From Candidatus Babeliales bacterium (GTDB taxonomy: Bacteria; Babelota; Babeliae; Babelales; RVW-14), in the NCBI GenBank assembly GCA_019749895.1, contig JAIEPG010000001.1:173954-237953 (forward strand): DNA of 64,000 nt, written 5' to 3'. A program made the translations under genes and the position numbers. The notes under the pieces were generated by a model that saw only the letters and a list, made by a program, of their open reading frames with translations, was not told the DNA's origin and ran no database searches. Below, in pieces: positions 15,921 to 25,674 of the stretch (positions are counted from its first letter, which is position 1; each line of letters starts with the position of its first letter).

Positions 15921-18026
15921 TTAAACCGATTCGTCAGTGAGTGAGCCGGCTACTTCAACCCGTGCATCGCTTAAAATGTATGCAGAAAGATTGGCAGTGC
16001 TGCCTTCGCTTGTTTTGCCAAACGTGAGACCATTGGTAAGCGCCTGCGTTGTTGTTTCAAAGCGGTAAAAAACTTGATGTACTTCTATTTCATCGTGCCC
16101 TACTGCTCCTGAAACACCCCCCACAGCAATAAAGTTACCATCTTTGCTCCAGTCAACGCTGTAAGCAATTGCAGTATTGTCAACGCCATAATCAATGCCG
16201 GTAAGGTAGGTAAGTGTGGTGCCATTAAAAGAATAAATTTTTACTTCGTTATTAATGCCGGTACCGGTATTGGGGTTTTGTCCACCAATAACCAAATACT
16301 GCCCGTCAGGGCTCCAGCAAACTGATTCAATCCGGCTTGCTACGTTAGTTGTATACTCGGCACCGGTAACTGAAGCAAGCGCAGAACCGCTCCATGAAAA
16401 AATTTTAAGTTCGTTGGTAGCGCCGCCGGTTCCGCTTGGGTTTTGTACGCCTACCGCTAAAAAGAGATTGTCTGGTCTAAAGGCCATACAAAATGGCCGT
16501 GTTGTTGCAATATCGGTGCTCGTTATCTGCGTGAGGGTAGATCCATTAAAGCTGTAGACTTTTAGGTCAGCGGTGCTTGAGTCACCAAAGGCGACAAATC
16601 TGCCGTCTGAAGTCCACGCAAGTGTTTCGCCAACAAGTGCGCCGCCAAGGCTAATGGTGGTAAGCGTTGCTACCGTTGCTCCATTGAACGAGAGAATTCT
16701 AAGGTTGTTTGAACCTGCTGTATTGGCTGCAAAACCAATAAATTGTTCGGATGGGTGCCAAGCGATAGTCATAACACCAACTGTTGCGCTGTCGGCTACA
16801 TAATCTTGGCCGGCAATGAGTGAAAGAGTTGTTCCGCTGAAGCGATACACTTGAAGTTCAAAACCGGTAGCGCCTGTTGGGTCAAAGCCGCCAATAGCAA
16901 TAAATTTACCCGAAGGGCTCCAGGCCACAGTGTTTAATGTTGCACCAAAGTCAACACTAGTTACTAATGCTAATGTTGAGCCGTTCCAGCTAAAAATCTG
17001 AAGCTCATTGGCGTTAGTTGGCCCAACCCCGCCAACGGCCAAAAATCTGTTGTCATGGCGCCAGCTAACACTTCTGACCGAGGTGCCAAAGGTATCGATA
17101 TCTTTTTGTGTAATGCCTAACAGCGTCGTGTTGGCCCGTGTACTGATGGTTACGTGGTTATCCAACCACAAGCTGCCTCTAGAAATTTGCATGCCGGTGT
17201 GCGTTGTTTGAAGTGTTGCATTGTTAAAATAAAGACCGGATGTTTTGTCTTCCAAACGAATTAAATCTTTTTGGCTTGAGCTTGGGTTGTAATAAAGTGT
17301 TGTGTTCGGGTCAAATGTTAACAGAGCGCCCGACGTGATGTAGCTTGCTTTAATTGAGCGGTACACAAAGCATGAAGTGCCGGTTAGCCGCACGTCGTTG
17401 TGAATAAAAAAACGACCAGTTCTAAAATCAAAGTCTTCAGACAGTGATAGCACGACATTGTCTAGGGCCAAGCGACTTGTTTCATTGAGTGCTCTGATGC
17501 ACGGTCGCGTAAATGGCGAGCGTGTTGTTTGAATGGTCATATTGCGTAGCGTGAGCGTAACGTCGTGATCAATTAAAAATTGTGAATGTTCGGTAAAGGT
17601 GAGTGTATTGCCGCAGCCGTCAATAATAGTATCGGTTCTAAACGTAAACATTTTGTCGCGTGGCAGCACTACGTCGCCTTCAAGAATAATGGTATTGCCG
17701 TGTCCGCTGATATCAAAAGCGTTGCTGAATTTTGCTTGTGCAGAAAGTTTTAAATCGCCGTTGAGCGTTACGGTGCTGTTAAATTCAGTTCCCCACATAA
17801 AGCCAGAAACTGACGTGATGGTGTCCATAATTACTGCCCCGCGCAGCGGTGCGTTAAAGCCGGCATTGAGGCGTACAAAGCCGGTAACGGTATCATTTTT
17901 TGCTGGTGAGTAGGGAGTGCTTTGATACACGAGCGAACTAGTGCCATTAAGACTGACAGCAAAAAGATGTGTTGAAAAAAACTGACCAACAAGCGATAGT
18001 AAAAAACATATAAACAAAACAGCCAT
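15921..18026 (-). CDS. Exported beta-helix plus seven-bladed propeller protein, 701 aa
   Basis: Signal peptide MAVLFICFLLSLVGQFFSTH; the mature part starts near VSLNGTSSLVYQS. The beta-helix-like domain is the most diverged of the group (TTRSPFTRPCIRALNETSRL replaces the usual NIPIIRCFDQKGH block). Seven blades follow (VSWRHDN, VAWSPSG, IAWHPSE, LAWTSDG, MAFRPDN, VCWSPDG, VDWSKDG), then the family tail TTQALTNGLTFG. Last of six tandem minus-strand genes, 18 bases after its neighbour, so probably in one operon. Function unknown. Confidence 0.88.
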   Translation of the reverse strand: MAVLFICFLLSLVGQFFSTHLFAVSLNGTSSLVYQSTPYSPAKNDTVTGFVRLNAGFNAPLRGAVIMDTITSVSGFMWGTEFNSTVTLNGDLKLSAQAKFSNAFDISGHGNTIILEGDVVLPRDKMFTFRTDTIIDGCGNTLTFTEHSQFLIDHDVTLTLRNMTIQTTRSPFTRPCIRALNETSRLALDNVVLSLSEDFDFRTGRFFIHNDVRLTGTSCFVYRSIKASYITSGALLTFDPNTTLYYNPSSSQKDLIRLEDKTSGLYFNNATLQTTHTGMQISRGSLWLDNHVTISTRANTTLLGITQKDIDTFGTSVRSVSWRHDNRFLAVGGVGPTNANELQIFSWNGSTLALVTSVDFGATLNTVAWSPSGKFIAIGGFDPTGATGFELQVYRFSGTTLSLIAGQDYVADSATVGVMTIAWHPSEQFIGFAANTAGSNNLRILSFNGATVATLTTISLGGALVGETLAWTSDGRFVAFGDSSTADLKVYSFNGSTLTQITSTDIATTRPFCMAFRPDNLFLAVGVQNPSGTGGATNELKIFSWSGSALASVTGAEYTTNVASRIESVCWSPDGQYLVIGGQNPNTGTGINNEVKIYSFNGTTLTYLTGIDYGVDNTAIAYSVDWSKDGNFIAVGGVSGAVGHDEIEVHQVFYRFETTTQALTNGLTFGKTSEGSTANLSAYILSDARVEVAGSLTDESV

Positions 18027-18044
18027 GGTTATCAGTTCTCTTTT

Positions 18045-20072
18045 TTAAGTTGATGGATCGTAATTTAATAAACCGTTAAGTTGAACATACGCACCTGCTA
18101 ACAAAAATACGTCTAAATCTGATGTTGAGCCAAGTGCGGTGTTACCAAAAACTAAGCCATTAGAAAGGGCTTGTGTTGATGTGTCAAAGCGATAAGCAAC
18201 AGAATAGATATCAACGTCGCCATGACCAACGCTTTCAATGCCGCCAAATGCAAGATATTTGCCATCGCGTGACCACGATACTCCTCTTCCATTGTTATAC
18301 CCGGTGCTAGCAAGTAATGTTAATGAGTTAGGATTAAATCGGTATATGCCGCCATTTCCTAATGCTATAAATTGGCCATCAGGACTCCACGTAAGCCCTG
18401 AGCCAGTTGTAGCACTGACGCCAGCAACAAGATTTAGTGTTGATCCGCTAAAAAGATATACCTCAAACTCTGTGTGGCCTCCTGCAGGCGTAGTCCCAAC
18501 AAGGGCTACAAATAAACCATTTGGACTCCATTCAATTCGCTCAATACGACTACCAAAATTTACACTATCTTGAAGCGTTAAGGTGCTCACGCCATCAAAT
18601 CTGAAAACCTGTAGCTCATTACCATTGGTAGGGGTAAAGCCTCCGACAGCAATATGATTGCCACTTGGATGCCAAGCAAGAGAATCTATTACTGAGCCGT
18701 AATCAATACTTGCGGCAAGTGTTAAAGATATACCATTAAATCGATATACTTGTAATTCATTACCACTTGTTGGATTTCGTCCTCCAATTGCTAAAAAAAG
18801 TCCATTAGGACTCCAGCGAACTTCTTCTAAATGGCCATTTGTTGCATAGATAGTCCTATGAATCAAAGTAAGCGCAGTACCCGAAAAGGTGAAAATGCGA
18901 ACGCCTTGCAAAGAGCCACTATCAAAATCACCAACTGCCAAATATCTATCGTCGGGACTCCAGTGTACTGATAAAGCACCACTGGTTACCGCTGTTGCAC
19001 CAGCAACTAATGTTAACGCTCCATTCCCAAATCTATAAACTTGTATGTGGTTACCGCTGAGGGGGTTTTCGCCAACAATTGCCAAATAGCGACCGCTATT
19101 GCTCCAGTGCAAACCGCGAATGGCATCGCCGTAGCTAAGCGTGACTATTTGTGTTACCGCGTCAAGATTGGTTGATGCTCGTGTGCTCAAGGTTACCTTG
19201 TTGTCCATCCACAATCTGCCTTTAGTTAAGCGCATGCCTGTGTGTGTTGTCTGCAATGTTGTAGCAGAGCCTTTCAGATAAATGCCTGAAGATTTATCTT
19301 GAAGCTGAATCAGATCTTTGTTCGTTGAGCTTGGGTAGTAGTAAAGTGTAGTGCCAGGATCGAAGGTTAAGAGTGATTGTGGCGCAACATAACTTTGCAT
19401 GACTGATTGATAAACAAAACAAGATGTGCCGGTAAAGCGGACGTCGTTATAAAAAAACATGCGACCAGTTCTAAACGGAAAATCGTCGGCTAAATCGAGT
19501 GTTACGTTGTCCAGTGTTACATGGCCCTTTTGGTCAAAGCACCGAATGATAGGAATGTTTGGACTGTTGCGCGTTGTTTGAATGTACATATTTTTGAGTG
19601 TCAGGCTTACGTTGCTTTCAAGTAAAAGCTGTGCGTGGGGGCTGAAAATTAACGTATTGCCGTGGCCATCGATAGTGCCACTAGAAATGAATTGCCAAAT
19701 ACTGTCTTGCGCGAGTGTTGTTTTGGTTCCCAAATGAATAGTGTTGGTGCGGCCATTAATGCGCCCGCCACTTGAAAAGGTAACGTTGGTGCCAAAATAT
19801 AAATCACTGCGTACGTTGAGTGAGCCGGTAGTGCGCAAATCCATGCCGCTTGAAACAGTTATAAAAGTGTCTAGCGTTGCCGAAAGGCCCGCTAAAATGG
19901 TAAAGCCGTTGTTCAGGCGCACAAAACCGGTGCAGGAGTCGAAATTACGAAAAACATAGTGTGCGTTTTGGTATACCAGCGTGCTGGTGCCGGTTAAGTT
20001 TGCGGCTTGCAAGCGTGCTGGTAGCCAGAATGCTGCGAGTGGTAAAAAAATAAGTAAAAATTTTTTTTTCAT
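18045..20072 (-). CDS. Exported beta-helix plus seven-bladed propeller protein, 675 aa
   Basis: Signal peptide MKKKFLLIFLPLAAFWLPARLQA. The beta-helix-like domain is close to the plus-strand paralogues (NAHYVFRNFDSCTGFVRLNN) and carries the invariant IPIIRCFDQKGHVTLDN block. Seven W-x-P blades (LHWSNSG, VHWSPDD, VRWSPNG, LAWHPSG, IEWSPNG, LTWSPDG, VSWSRDG) are followed by the TSTQALSNGLVFG tail. It lies 10 bases from the half-propeller gene upstream. Function unknown. Confidence 0.9.
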   Translation of the reverse strand: MKKKFLLIFLPLAAFWLPARLQAANLTGTSTLVYQNAHYVFRNFDSCTGFVRLNNGFTILAGLSATLDTFITVSSGMDLRTTGSLNVRSDLYFGTNVTFSSGGRINGRTNTIHLGTKTTLAQDSIWQFISSGTIDGHGNTLIFSPHAQLLLESNVSLTLKNMYIQTTRNSPNIPIIRCFDQKGHVTLDNVTLDLADDFPFRTGRMFFYNDVRFTGTSCFVYQSVMQSYVAPQSLLTFDPGTTLYYYPSSTNKDLIQLQDKSSGIYLKGSATTLQTTHTGMRLTKGRLWMDNKVTLSTRASTNLDAVTQIVTLSYGDAIRGLHWSNSGRYLAIVGENPLSGNHIQVYRFGNGALTLVAGATAVTSGALSVHWSPDDRYLAVGDFDSGSLQGVRIFTFSGTALTLIHRTIYATNGHLEEVRWSPNGLFLAIGGRNPTSGNELQVYRFNGISLTLAASIDYGSVIDSLAWHPSGNHIAVGGFTPTNGNELQVFRFDGVSTLTLQDSVNFGSRIERIEWSPNGLFVALVGTTPAGGHTEFEVYLFSGSTLNLVAGVSATTGSGLTWSPDGQFIALGNGGIYRFNPNSLTLLASTGYNNGRGVSWSRDGKYLAFGGIESVGHGDVDIYSVAYRFDTSTQALSNGLVFGNTALGSTSDLDVFLLAGAYVQLNGLLNYDPST

Positions 20073-20082
20073 AATTACCGTA

Positions 20083-20778
20083 TTAACTCACATTGTTATA
20101 AAATAACTTGCCGTTCAGTTCAACACGTGCACCGGCCAAGAAAAATACGTCTAGGTCTGAGCTTGAGCCAAGTGTTGAGTTGCCAAAATTAATACCGTTG
20201 GTGAGTGCTTGTGTTGATGTATCAAAGCGATAGGCAACTGAGTAAACTTCCATGGTTGCATGTCCAGAACCAGGGGTGTTTCCCGCAAGAGCAATTGATT
20301 TTCCGTCCGGTGACCAGGACAGGCTATTAATAATGCTGCCATAATTGATACTGGCTAACAGGCTTAACGATGAAGAGCCATCAAATTTTATAATGTGTAA
20401 CTCATTACTGTTTGTCGGCGTTGTGCCGCCAATGGCTAAAAAAGTTCCAGAAGGATCCCATGCAACTGTTCTAACGTTACCCGAGCTGCTGCTATAATCA
20501 TATCCAGCTGCTAGCGTGAGTGAACCACCATAGTAGCTATAAATCTCTAATTCGTTGGTTGTTGAAACACTGGCTCGTCTGCCAAGTGCGATAAAGTTAC
20601 CAGAAGGATTGAATGCTACTGAGTATTCGGTATCGCTGTCAGTGTTTGAGTCTATGAATTGCAGGCTAGACAAGCTGGTTCCGTCAAATGAGAAAAGTTC
20701 TAAAACATAGGTGTTGGGGATTGCTGTTAGCATGTCACTGTATATCAGAATGAGAATGGGTATAAAAAATTTTTTCAT
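20083..20778 (-). CDS. Half-propeller protein (three blades) with its own signal peptide, 231 aa
   Basis: The start was placed at the ATG at 20778, not at the upstream in-frame codon inside the previous gene. A good AAGGAA site precedes it, and the new N-terminus MKKFFIPILILIYSDMLTAI reads as a signal peptide. Directly after it comes TYVLELFSFDGTSLSSLQFI, the second half of a blade, then three complete blades (VAFNPSG, VAWDPSG, LSWSPDG) and the family C-terminal tail. It has no beta-helix or stalk. The gene immediately upstream stops within blade four, after four W-box motifs. The two genes together make exactly one seven-bladed propeller, so this is probably the product of gene fission. Confidence 0.85.
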   Translation of the reverse strand: MKKFFIPILILIYSDMLTAIPNTYVLELFSFDGTSLSSLQFIDSNTDSDTEYSVAFNPSGNFIALGRRASVSTTNELEIYSYYGGSLTLAAGYDYSSSSGNVRTVAWDPSGTFLAIGGTTPTNSNELHIIKFDGSSSLSLLASINYGSIINSLSWSPDGKSIALAGNTPGSGHATMEVYSVAYRFDTSTQALTNGINFGNSTLGSSSDLDVFFLAGARVELNGKLFYNNVS

Positions 20779-20794
20779 TATGTGTTCCTTTTTA

Positions 20795-22903
20795 TTAACC
20801 TCCAGCATCACCATAAAAGGCTGCAACAATGATTTTTGTGCTGTCAGGATGCCATGAGACTGAGAGAACAAGGCCGGTTGCATCGTAGCCAACAGAGTCG
20901 ACCAAGCTTGGCGCTGCTGCACCATTAAAGCGATAAATGTACACTATTCCAGATTGCCCGGTACCAACAGCAATGTATTGACCATTCGGGCTCCATGCTA
21001 GGCAATAAATTGATGCTTCTGAAAAAACTGTAGTTGAAAGGAAGGTGAGAGAGGTGCCGTCAAAGCTGTAAATGTCCATGCTTCGATTGGTAAATATGTC
21101 AGATATGCCAACAGCCAAGTACCTACCATCAGGACTCCAGCCCAGGCACGAGCCTCCATTCAATGCAAGTGATGTGACGAGTGTTTGTGTGTTTGTTTCA
21201 GAGATTTTAAAAATTTTTAGATAATATGTGTTGGCAAAGGGTGGGACGTGATAGGTTAGTGCTAAAAATCGTCGGTTTGGTGACCATGCTATTGCTGGTG
21301 CGGTGTCGCCATGATTACCGGTTGTTGCTTGTGTAACGCTGTCAAGCATGGTATTGGCTTGAGTACTGAGTGTTATTTTGTTATCCATCCACAAGCGGCC
21401 TTTGGTCAAACGCATGCCGGTGTGTGTTGTTTGCAGTGTGGTAATACTACCGTTCAAATAAATTCCTGAAGATTTATCTTGAAGCTGAATCAAATCTTTG
21501 TTGGTTGAGCTTGGATAGTAATACAGTGTGGTGCCTGGGTCGAATGTTAAGAGTGATTTCGGCGTAACATAACTTTGCATCCACGATTGATAAATAAAGC
21601 GTGAGGTGCCCGTAAAATGTACATCGTTGTTGATAAACAAGCGTCCTGTTCTAAACGGAAAATCATCAGCACAGGCTAGTGTGACGTTATCAAGTGTCAC
21701 ATGGCCCTTTTGGTCAAAACAGCGAATGATAGGAATGTTGGAACTGTTGCGTGTTGTTTGAATGGTTACATTTTTGAGCGTTAATGAAACGTTAGATTCA
21801 AGAAGAAGTTGAGCATGCGGCCCAAAAACAAGCGTGCCGCCGTTGCCGTCAATAATCAAGCTGCTGGTTATTTGCAGCGTAGTAAGTGTTGAGAGCACCA
21901 AGCTGTCGCTCATAACCAACGAAAAGTTATTGCCAGCCACATAGCCGCCGCTGGTTATATAAGCATTTGAATTCAAATACAAATCGCCTGCCAATACAAG
22001 TTTACCGGTTGACTTGAGGGCAATGTTGCCGCTAACGGGAAGCGGGGTCATGAGCGTGAGCGTTTTGCCAGCGTCAACCGAGATACCTGCTTTGTATAAA
22101 ATAAGTTTGTTGATAGTGGTAGTTGCTTGAAAGCGCGAGTGGTTAGCAACAATTTGAACAGTGTTGCCAATAGAGTTAATGGCGTTGCTGTTTTGAATAA
22201 CAAGATTGGTAAATCTGGTGGGGTAGGTATTAATAGCCTTACTGTTGTTGCGCACAAGATTAATGGTGGGGGTAAATGAATTTATGGCATTACTGTTGGT
22301 CCGAACGAGTTGTGTAAGAGCTGGGCTTGCAAGAACGTTACTGTTGGTGCGAATGAGTGTTGTGAGTGTTGGTGCGGTAATTGCGTTACTATTATTTTTG
22401 AGACCAAATAACAGCGCGTTACTGTCGGTTCTTATTTTTAAGTTGAGTAAGACGTTTAAGTTACTATTGTTTTTAGTAAGGCCTAGCGTGTTGAGAGCGA
22501 CAATGCTATTACTGTTGTTTTTTACCAATTGTCTTATAGAAGTCAGTGCATTATTTGCCAGCGCATTGCTTGTTTGCCTGATGAGCGTTGTTATTGGGCC
22601 AGAAGCATTAATAGCGTTACTGTTGTTATAAACCATGTTGGTTGGTGCTTTGCGTCGCCCGGTCCCCAGCACAACGCCGTTGGTATAACTTTCCGTCCAG
22701 CTAGTTGAGGCATTGTTGCCGTATGTATCTACAATTGAGTCGTGCCCCCAGCCGGTAATGCTGGCAACTTTGCCTAAACGTACTTTAGTTGTCGTTTGGT
22801 CGTTCATTGCCAAGTGAACGTTACGGTTGGCAAAGTCGAGTGTGCATTGTGCTGTGCTTGAGTAAAAAAAGTATGTGAGCAGTAAAAAAATACTTTTTTT
22901 CAT
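20795..22903 (-). CDS. Exported NSN-stalk, beta-helix and four-blade propeller protein, 702 aa, truncated relative to paralogues
   Basis: Signal peptide MKKSIFLLLTYFFYSSTAQC. Residues about 90-245 contain ten spaced N-S-N-A-I type motifs. Then comes the beta-helix-like domain with IPIIRCFDQKGHVTLDN, then only four blade motifs (IAWSPNR, LGWSPDG, LAWSPNG, VSWHPDS), ending abruptly as IIVAAFYGDAGG in a blade loop. The family tail is missing and is found in the next gene 16 bases downstream. The ribosome site and start agree with the paralogue at 25655. Whether the two products reassemble is not known. Confidence 0.87.
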   Translation of the reverse strand: MKKSIFLLLTYFFYSSTAQCTLDFANRNVHLAMNDQTTTKVRLGKVASITGWGHDSIVDTYGNNASTSWTESYTNGVVLGTGRRKAPTNMVYNNSNAINASGPITTLIRQTSNALANNALTSIRQLVKNNSNSIVALNTLGLTKNNSNLNVLLNLKIRTDSNALLFGLKNNSNAITAPTLTTLIRTNSNVLASPALTQLVRTNSNAINSFTPTINLVRNNSKAINTYPTRFTNLVIQNSNAINSIGNTVQIVANHSRFQATTTINKLILYKAGISVDAGKTLTLMTPLPVSGNIALKSTGKLVLAGDLYLNSNAYITSGGYVAGNNFSLVMSDSLVLSTLTTLQITSSLIIDGNGGTLVFGPHAQLLLESNVSLTLKNVTIQTTRNSSNIPIIRCFDQKGHVTLDNVTLACADDFPFRTGRLFINNDVHFTGTSRFIYQSWMQSYVTPKSLLTFDPGTTLYYYPSSTNKDLIQLQDKSSGIYLNGSITTLQTTHTGMRLTKGRLWMDNKITLSTQANTMLDSVTQATTGNHGDTAPAIAWSPNRRFLALTYHVPPFANTYYLKIFKISETNTQTLVTSLALNGGSCLGWSPDGRYLAVGISDIFTNRSMDIYSFDGTSLTFLSTTVFSEASIYCLAWSPNGQYIAVGTGQSGIVYIYRFNGAAAPSLVDSVGYDATGLVLSVSWHPDSTKIIVAAFYGDAGG
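22175..22630 (-). repeat. NSN stalk repeats (coding, first copy set)
   Basis: About ten motifs of the type (N/T)-(N/D)-S-N-A-(I/L), spaced 11-19 residues apart. In DNA they appear as repeats of GCGTTACTGTTGTT and variants on the plus strand. The intervening residues are hydrophobic at regular places, in keeping with a coiled-coil or other fibrous stalk. Confidence 0.8.
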
Positions 22904-22922
22904 AATACTCGTTTTTCCCGAA

Positions 22923-25655
22923 TTAACTCACATTGTTATAAAATAACTTGCCGTTCAGTTCAACGCGTGCGCCGGCCAATAAATATACGTCCAAGTCTGA
23001 GCTTGAGCCTTGGGCTGAGTTGCCAAAGACCAGGCCGTTGGTGAGTGCTTGTGTTGTTGTGTCGAAGCGATATGAAACTGTCCATACTTCAAGCTCATCA
23101 TGACCACCATCTGGCCCTTCGCCACCAATCGCAATGTACTTTCCGTCCCGACTCCACGCAACACCATTAATTGATGTTCCGTAATTATAGCTTGCAACTT
23201 GGGTAAGCGTTGCCGGTCGTGTAAACTTATAAAGTTTTAATTCATTACCATCATCTGGCAATGTTCCTCCAGCAACAATATATTGCCCATCAGGGCTCCA
23301 ACGTGCTTCAAGCAGTGAAATCGGCGTTGTGCTATAGCCAATCGTAACAAGATTACTAACCGAAGAGACGCCATTTACCAAGACCACCGACAGTGAAGAT
23401 GAAGAACTTCTGGTAAGGGTGTGAGCAAAAAATAATCCTTCAGGAGAAAATTCGACACTCACGCCATCAGTTCCCAAATTTTGCTGATTAAGCAAGGTTA
23501 TAGTATTGCCGTCAAACCTGAATAAGAAGGTCTCATTTACCCCAGGGCCCTGATTACCCGTCATGGTAAATAATGCGCCATTGGGAAACATTACCCCTCC
23601 CGGATGCCAGGAGCAACTATTCACCCGAGCCGACCCAACGACAGTACCATTGTTACGACTCGTAACAAAAACAAGCTTGCTTCCTGTAAACCTATAAAGC
23701 CTTAACTCGTCACTTGCTTCATCATTTGCTATACCAAACAACAAATAATCACCCGCAGGACTCCAGGCAAGACCTCTCACTTCCCCAATCGTTGTAAGAT
23801 CTGTAACGTCAAGCGTTGTAAGCGTTGTGTCATTAAAACTGTAAATTCTCACGTCATTGGTTGCATCGCCAACTGCAGCAACAAAACGTCCGCTTGGATG
23901 CCACCGCACCCGCCACACTTCAGCACCACCGCCAGCCCAATCGTCACCGGTAACGTACGTAAGTGTTGCGCCGTTGAAACGGTAAATTTGAAATTCATTA
24001 CCATTTGTTGGGCCAAAGCCGCCAACGGCCAAATATTTGCCATCTGGGCTCCAATCTACCGATTTTACGCGCGTGCCATAACTTGCAGTCGTAAGTTGAA
24101 CAAAACCGTTGGCAACAGTAGCCGCTCGCGTACTCAACGTTACTTTGTTATCAAGCCAGAAGCGACCCTTGCTCAAACGCATGCCGGTATGCGTAGTTTG
24201 CAACGTTGTTGCAGAGCCTTTCAAATAAATTCCTGCGGATTTGTCTTGCGGCTGAATTAAATCTTTGTCCGTTGAGCTTGGGTAGTAGTAAAGTGTGGTG
24301 CCAGGATCGAATGTCAAAAGCGATTGTGGTGCAACATAACTTTGCATTACTGATTGGTAAATAAAGCGTGAGGTGCCGGTAAAGCGCACGTCATTAAAAC
24401 AAAACATGCGCCCAGTTGTGAAGGGAAAGTCGTCGGCTAAAGCCAATTTAACATTGTCTAACGTCACATGTCCCTTTTGGTCAAAGCAACGAATGATAGG
24501 AATGTTTGGACTGTTGCGTGTTGTTTGAATGTTTAAATTTTTGAGCGTTAAAGAAACATTTGATTCGACTAAAAGTTGAGCATGCGGCCCAAAAACAAGC
24601 GTGCCGCCGTTGCCATCAATAATCAAGCTGCTGGTTATTTGAAGCGTGGTAAGTGTTGAGAGTACCAAGCTGTCGCTCATCACTAACGACAAGTTATTAC
24701 CAGCAACATAGCCTCCGCTGGTGATATAAGCGTTAGAGCCTAAATATAAATCGCCTGCCAATGCAATTTTACCGGTGGTGTTGAGGGCGATGTTGCCGTT
24801 GACGGGAAGCGGGGTCATGAGCGTGAGTGTTTTGCCGGCGTCAACCGAGATACCTGCTTTGTATAAAATAAGTTTGTTGATAGTGGTAGTTGCTTGAAAG
24901 CGCGAGTGGTTTGAAACAATTTGAACAGTGTTGCCAATAAAATTTATAGCATTACTGTTTTGGATATTAAGTGGGGCTACTTGGTTGCGCACGAAGACAA
25001 TGGCATTACTATTGTTTCTTACCAGCGTTGTGAGTGTTGTGCTGGCGGAAGCAAGGTTATTGATAGCGTTACTATTGTTCACAACTCTGCGTGACAACGC
25101 AACCGCGGCGTTACTATTGGCGCGAACTCTGAAATTTAAAGAAATAATGGCGTTACTGTCAGATCTTATGAGCCGAAGCAAGGTATTACTATTTGATCTC
25201 ACTCTGACTGGCAAAGTAACAATGGTATTACTGTTGCTCAGCTCAAGCCGTGCAAGAGCAGCAATTAAGTTACTGTTGGCTTGCGCAAGAGGTGCAATGC
25301 TGGCGATAGTGTTACTATTGTTTTTGTTAAGATTCATTGTTGGGACTAAAAAGTTAATTGCGTTACTGTTATTAACAACCATGTTGGTTGAAGGTTGTCT
25401 GCGTCCCGTGCCCAGCTCCACGCCGGCGGTATACGTTTCTGTCCAGCTGGCGGCACTTTTAACAAAACTTTTAATAATAGAATCTTGTGTCCAGCCGGTG
25501 ACTTGCGAAGCATTGGTGAGTTTAAGCCGTGAAACGGTAACTTGACTCAGCTCGTCAATAATCAATGTTGCATCTTGGTTGGCGAAGTCGAGCGTGCATT
25601 GTGCTACGCTTGAGTAAAAAAAGTATGTGAAAACTAAAAAAATACTTTTTTTCAT
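22923..25655 (-). CDS. Exported NSN-stalk, beta-helix and seven-bladed propeller protein, 910 aa
   Basis: The start was taken at the ATG at 25655, matching the paralogue downstream, rather than three codons earlier. Signal peptide MKKSIFLVFTYFFYSSVAQC. The stalk holds ten N-S-N motifs, mostly 14 residues apart. The beta-helix part carries IPIIRCFDQKGHVTLDN. The seven blades, such as VDWSPDGKYLAVGGFGPTNG, are far closer to the plus-strand genes at 1-5425 than to the adjacent genes. The gene is therefore a mosaic: local-type N-terminus, distant-type propeller. It ends in the TTQALTNGLVFG tail. Function unknown; architecture (stalk plus binding propeller) suggests surface adhesion. Confidence 0.9.
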   Translation of the reverse strand: MKKSIFLVFTYFFYSSVAQCTLDFANQDATLIIDELSQVTVSRLKLTNASQVTGWTQDSIIKSFVKSAASWTETYTAGVELGTGRRQPSTNMVVNNSNAINFLVPTMNLNKNNSNTIASIAPLAQANSNLIAALARLELSNSNTIVTLPVRVRSNSNTLLRLIRSDSNAIISLNFRVRANSNAAVALSRRVVNNSNAINNLASASTTLTTLVRNNSNAIVFVRNQVAPLNIQNSNAINFIGNTVQIVSNHSRFQATTTINKLILYKAGISVDAGKTLTLMTPLPVNGNIALNTTGKIALAGDLYLGSNAYITSGGYVAGNNLSLVMSDSLVLSTLTTLQITSSLIIDGNGGTLVFGPHAQLLVESNVSLTLKNLNIQTTRNSPNIPIIRCFDQKGHVTLDNVKLALADDFPFTTGRMFCFNDVRFTGTSRFIYQSVMQSYVAPQSLLTFDPGTTLYYYPSSTDKDLIQPQDKSAGIYLKGSATTLQTTHTGMRLSKGRFWLDNKVTLSTRAATVANGFVQLTTASYGTRVKSVDWSPDGKYLAVGGFGPTNGNEFQIYRFNGATLTYVTGDDWAGGGAEVWRVRWHPSGRFVAAVGDATNDVRIYSFNDTTLTTLDVTDLTTIGEVRGLAWSPAGDYLLFGIANDEASDELRLYRFTGSKLVFVTSRNNGTVVGSARVNSCSWHPGGVMFPNGALFTMTGNQGPGVNETFLFRFDGNTITLLNQQNLGTDGVSVEFSPEGLFFAHTLTRSSSSSLSVVLVNGVSSVSNLVTIGYSTTPISLLEARWSPDGQYIVAGGTLPDDGNELKLYKFTRPATLTQVASYNYGTSINGVAWSRDGKYIAIGGEGPDGGHDELEVWTVSYRFDTTTQALTNGLVFGNSAQGSSSDLDVYLLAGARVELNGKLFYNNVS
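24941..25380 (-). repeat. NSN stalk repeats (coding, second copy set)
   Basis: Ten N-S-N motifs with spacings mainly of 14 residues and otherwise 11, 17, 18 and 21. Most of these are sums of 7 and 11, as expected for coiled-coil heptads and hendecads. Confidence 0.8.
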
Positions 25656-25674
25656 AATTACCATTTTTCCTGAA

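Noticed and set aside
20779..20925. Longer N-terminus of the half-propeller gene overlapping the upstream gene
   Set aside because: That part is an out-of-frame reading of the upstream gene end; the ATG at 20778 has a ribosome site and a signal peptide.
22175..22630. Spaced short DNA repeats that look like a CRISPR array at first sight
   Set aside because: The repeats are in a coding frame, vary in sequence and spacing, and translate to N-S-N motifs; there are no fixed 23-37 bp repeats and no cas genes.
24928..25545. A 205-residue plus-strand frame rich in ALLLL
   Set aside because: It is the antisense shadow of the NSN stalk repeats; the Leu-rich pattern is created by complementing repeated Asn-Ser codons.
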